34,141 nucleotides of DNA, taken from assembly GCF_025965085.1 (NCBI RefSeq), contig NZ_JAOPXP010000001.1, forward strand, positions 1 through 34,141. The letters run 5' to 3'. A program made the translations under genes and the position numbers. How positions within the stretch are numbered: position 1 is the first letter of the stretch; the number at the start of each line of letters is the position of its first letter. Below are positions 31,926-34,141 of this stretch, piece after piece. This DNA comes from Marmoricola sp. GTDB taxonomy: Bacteria; Actinomycetota; Actinomycetes; Propionibacteriales; Nocardioidaceae. The notes under the pieces were generated by a model that saw only the letters and a program-made list of their open reading frames with translations, was not told where the DNA came from and did not search any database.

Positions 31926-32408
31926 ATGAGACGCATCGTCCTGTGGGTGCTGAGCACCCTCTCCGCCCTGGTGCTGCTGTTCGGCTACAGCACGTCCACC
32001 TCCGGACCCCAGGCCAGCAGGCCCGCCACGTCGGTCTGGTCCAGCAGCTCGTCGACCTCGCCCCAGGCGGGCTCCGCCGCCGCCGGCTCCCCGGGGTCGG
32101 GCTCCTCGAGCTCCACGTCGAAGTCCCCGGGGACCCGGACGGTCACCGGTGCCGTGGCCCAGACCCAGTGGGGTCCGGTGCAGCTCCAGCTGCAGGTCAC
32201 GAGGGGAAGGATCTCCAAGGTGAGCGTGCTGCAGTACCCCAACGGGAACGGCAAGGACGCGGAGATCAACAGCTACGCACTGCCGATCCTCATCCGGGAG
32301 ACCCAGGACTCGCAGAGCGCCAACATCGACATGGTCAGCGGGGCCACGGTCACCAGCGACGGCTACCTCCAGTCCCTGCAGAGCGCCCTCGACCAGGCCG
32401 GGCTGTGA
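31926..32408 (+). CDS. Membrane-anchored FMN-binding domain protein (160 aa)
   Basis: Small extracytoplasmic flavoprotein. One N-terminal helix (~5-24) without lipobox cysteine anchors it; a Ser/Pro/Gly-rich tether (~25-75) leads to an FMN_bind domain (~76-160). The flavinylation motif is plain: D135-M-V-S138-G-A-T141-V-T-S, matching Dxx[ST]GAT in which the last Thr carries FMN through a phosphoester bond. The ApbE enzyme needed for this is encoded next (4-bp overlap). It likely takes electrons from the ferric-reductase-like protein and hands them to an outer acceptor that is not identified. Confidence 0.92.
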   Translation: MRRIVLWVLSTLSALVLLFGYSTSTSGPQASRPATSVWSSSSSTSPQAGSAAAGSPGSGSSSSTSKSPGTRTVTGAVAQTQWGPVQLQLQVTRGRISKVSVLQYPNGNGKDAEINSYALPILIRETQDSQSANIDMVSGATVTSDGYLQSLQSALDQAGL

Positions 32409-33175
32409 CCTCCGCAGCACCGCCCGTCCAGCGCAGGGTCGCCCATCGGATGGGAATGCCGATCAGCCTCGCTCTGCGCGGCCGGCACGCCCACGACCGG
32501 CACGCGGACGAGGCATGGCGCGAGGCACTGGAGACCTTCGACGAGGTCGACCGGGTCTTCAGCACCTACCGCACCGACTCGGTCATCTCACGGCTCGACC
32601 GCGGTGAGCTCGACCTCGTGGCCTGTCCCCCCGAGGTGCACCAGGTCCTGGCATTGGGCGAACGCGCACGCCGGGAGTCGCACGGCGCGTTCGACGTACG
32701 TCGTCCCGGTCCGCAGGGACGCCTGGTCCTGGACCCCAGCGGCGTGGTGAAGGGGTGGGCGGCGGAGCGCGCTGCACGCGCCCTGGGGGCGCTGCCCGAG
32801 ACCGACTTCTGCCTCTCGGCGGGGGGTGACGTGGTGTGCCGCACCAGGCTCGCAGCCTCTCCCGACTGGCGCATCGGGATCGAGGACCCATCGCGTCCGG
32901 ACCGGGTCACCGCTGTGGTGCCGGTGCGCGACGGCGCGGTCGCGACGTCGGGACTGGCGCACCGCGGCCACCACATTGTCGACCCTCGGACGGGAGCCAC
33001 GCCGACCGCTGTCGCGTCGGTGACCGTCGTCGGTCCCGACCTGGTGTGGGCCGACATCGACGCCACCGCCGCCTTCGCGCTGGGTCTGGAGTCGATGCAG
33101 TGGCTCCGGGGACGCCGCGGCAGGTCAGGCCTCGTCGTCTGGGCGGACGGCTCGACCGAGCTCTTCGAGGCGTAG
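32405..33175 (+). CDS. apbE: ApbE-type FAD:protein FMN transferase (256 aa)
   Basis: Enzyme that attaches FMN from FAD to Thr/Ser of target proteins, here presumably T141 of the FMN-binding protein. Family motifs: FSTYRTDSVISRLDRG, LDPSGVVKGWAAERA, SAGGD and HHIVDPRTGA, with the metal-binding acidic residues around ADIDATAAFALG. It is shorter than many family members and has no signal peptide or lipobox, which is odd because its substrate domain should lie outside the membrane. GTG start in a GTGA overlap; a later ATG at 32449 would shorten the N-terminus. Third gene of the electron-transfer operon. Confidence 0.93.
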   Translation: MTSAAPPVQRRVAHRMGMPISLALRGRHAHDRHADEAWREALETFDEVDRVFSTYRTDSVISRLDRGELDLVACPPEVHQVLALGERARRESHGAFDVRRPGPQGRLVLDPSGVVKGWAAERAARALGALPETDFCLSAGGDVVCRTRLAASPDWRIGIEDPSRPDRVTAVVPVRDGAVATSGLAHRGHHIVDPRTGATPTAVASVTVVGPDLVWADIDATAAFALGLESMQWLRGRRGRSGLVVWADGSTELFEA

Positions 33176-33231
33176 GTCGACGTACGCGGATCACTGTCCA
33201 CTGTGCGCGGGATGCCCTGACCTTCCTTCCG

Positions 33232-33249
33232 GGCGGCTCCTCGGCCGCC
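33232..33249. terminator. Hairpin after apbE, possible terminator
   Basis: GGCGGC (33232-33237) and GCCGCC (33244-33249) flank a 6-nt loop in the 170-bp gap between the convergent apbE and isochorismatase genes, followed by TAGCGTTT. Short but GC-only stem; weakly supported. Nothing else is recognised in this gap. Confidence 0.35.
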
Positions 33250-33345
33250 TAGCGTTTCAACCGCCGTCCGCGCCCCTCCAGAAGACGCATGGGGCGCGGG
33301 CGGACTCCAGTCACCGGGCGCCTCGCGGACCCGCGCCGCGCACGC

Positions 33346-33906
33346 TCAGACGGTCGAGAAGTCGATCTCCGCCGTGGGCGTCACGCCGCCCTTGCGCCCG
33401 GGCGCGGACGCCCACTGCCAGTAGGCGTTGGTGTAGGCGATCGACTGCTCGGGAGTGACCGGGAACCCCCATTCACGCATGTCCTCGGTGGTGTGGGCGT
33501 CCGAGGCGAGGATCGCGTCGTAGCCCCGCACCAGAGCTCCATGGAGGGTCGAACGGATGCACATCTCCGTCTGGGCCCCGCTGATCACCAGGCGTCCAAC
33601 CTCGCGCTCGGCGAGCCGGTCCTCCAGGTCCGTGGCCTCGAACGAGTCGCCGTAGGTCTTGTGGATGACGGGCTCGGAGTCGAGGCGCTCGAGCTCGGAG
33701 ACGTACTCCCAGGCCTCGGAGCCCTGCGGCATCTCCTCGTCGGAGTGCTGCACCCACAGGACCGGCACGTCCTCCTCCCGGGCCCTGTCCACCAGGGTCT
33801 GGATGTTGGCGATGACGCGGTCGCGCTCGTAGGCGTTGCCCAGTACTCCGTTCTGCACGTCGATGACGAGCAGCGCCGTGCGGGGTCTGTTCTCCAGGGT
33901 GGTCAT
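33346..33906 (-). CDS. Isochorismatase-family cysteine hydrolase (186 aa)
   Basis: Soluble alpha/beta hydrolase of the isochorismatase/nicotinamidase-like superfamily. The catalytic triad is visible: Asp in LLVIDVQNG (~16), Lys in IHKTYGDSF (~83) and Cys in SGAQTEMCIRSTL (~117), with the cis-peptide region before the Cys. Substrates in the family range from isochorismate to amides such as nicotinamide; no siderophore genes adjoin, so a generic hydrolase is the safe call. The ATG at 33906 follows GGAGG at 5 nt; the longer reading upstream is not family-like. Confidence 0.92.
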   Translation of the reverse strand: MTTLENRPRTALLVIDVQNGVLGNAYERDRVIANIQTLVDRAREEDVPVLWVQHSDEEMPQGSEAWEYVSELERLDSEPVIHKTYGDSFEATDLEDRLAEREVGRLVISGAQTEMCIRSTLHGALVRGYDAILASDAHTTEDMREWGFPVTPEQSIAYTNAYWQWASAPGRKGGVTPTAEIDFSTV

Positions 33907-34041
33907 GACTTCCTCCGTCAGATGGGCGAGCGGCTCTTGCGAGAGTAGGACGAGGCACCGACCGTGCCCGGCCACGGCGCCAGCACTGCGGCCGACCCAC
34001 AACCGCCACCGGCGCGTCGCGCCCTCACCGGCACCCCGGGT

Positions 34042-34060
34042 CCCGGTGGCCACCACCGGG
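34042..34060. other. Perfect 8-bp inverted repeat in the right-edge gap
   Basis: CCCGGTGG (34042-34049) and CCACCGGG (34053-34060) around a 3-nt loop, in the 235 bp before the isochorismatase gene that end at the window edge. It could be a terminator of a gene beyond the window or part of an upstream control region. No gene is seen in 33907-34141. Confidence 0.35.
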
Positions 34061-34141
34061 CTGCACAACGCCTTAACCACACCTACATGGATGATCGTTC
34101 CGGCGACGATCTCGTGACATCGTCGCGCTGACGACCAACCA

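Noticed and set aside
33289-33948. Plus-strand open frame of 219 codons at the right end
   Set aside because: It is antisense to the isochorismatase-family gene, which has an intact catalytic triad and a strong ribosome site; the plus-strand product shows no domain.
1-34141. Horizontal transfer island, phage or insertion sequence
   Set aside because: No transposase, integrase, tRNA, terminal repeats or clear change in base composition or codon style was seen across the window.

Overview
The window is very GC-rich, densely packed bacterial DNA. It carries a WhiG/RsiG sigma/anti-sigma pair, a polyprenol-phosphate-mannose synthase and many genes with leaderless-type promoters, all of which point to a free-living actinomycete (Nocardioidaceae-like, an inference). 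No tRNA, rRNA, insertion sequence, phage gene, CRISPR array or origin was seen. The first gene is probably cut by the left window edge.

Layout. 1-2705: a c-di-GMP signalling block with a GGDEF-EAL enzyme (5' partial), an RsiG-type c-di-GMP-binding anti-sigma factor with two altered ligand motifs, and its overlapping WhiG/FliA sigma factor. 2733-5147: an AraC-type regulator, a DUF1345 membrane protein and an NADPH-dependent FMN reductase. 5174-14044: an envelope/polyprenyl-phosphate block holding a UPF0104-type flippase, a DedA protein, two-component system 1 (TCS1), a GT-C glycosyltransferase, a polyprenol-phosphate-mannose synthase, GtrA, a PAP2 phosphatase and a lipoprotein phosphoesterase. 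14061-19102: TCS2, divergent from a secreted LolA/RseB-like protein with an ABC exporter. 19150-21241: a COG4705-type membrane protein with a fourfold internal repeat, a Usp-like protein and an EEP-family hydrolase. 21286-28071: one operon of lipoprotein, two ABC ATPases, FtsX-like permease and TCS3. 28158-33175: a membrane spermidine-synthase-like protein, a 41-codon small ORF, and a flavin electron-transfer operon (ferric-reductase-like oxidoreductase, FMN-binding protein, ApbE). 33346-33906: an isochorismatase-family hydrolase.

The most striking feature is regulatory. Many transcription units are preceded by two 7-bp direct repeats 11 bp apart (7-N4-7). In six cases the second repeat ends exactly 21 nt before an ATG; in five of these a NANNNT -10-like hexamer lies exactly 6 nt before that ATG, the layout of an activator-dependent leaderless promoter. 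Sequence variants of the repeat (GTCAGGT, TCACAGC-like, CTCATC-like) sit next to TCS1, TCS2 and TCS3 respectively. This suggests three paralogous OmpR-family regulators with diverged half-sites controlling neighbouring envelope regulons. The pattern was read by eye; no genome-wide search or experiment supports it yet.
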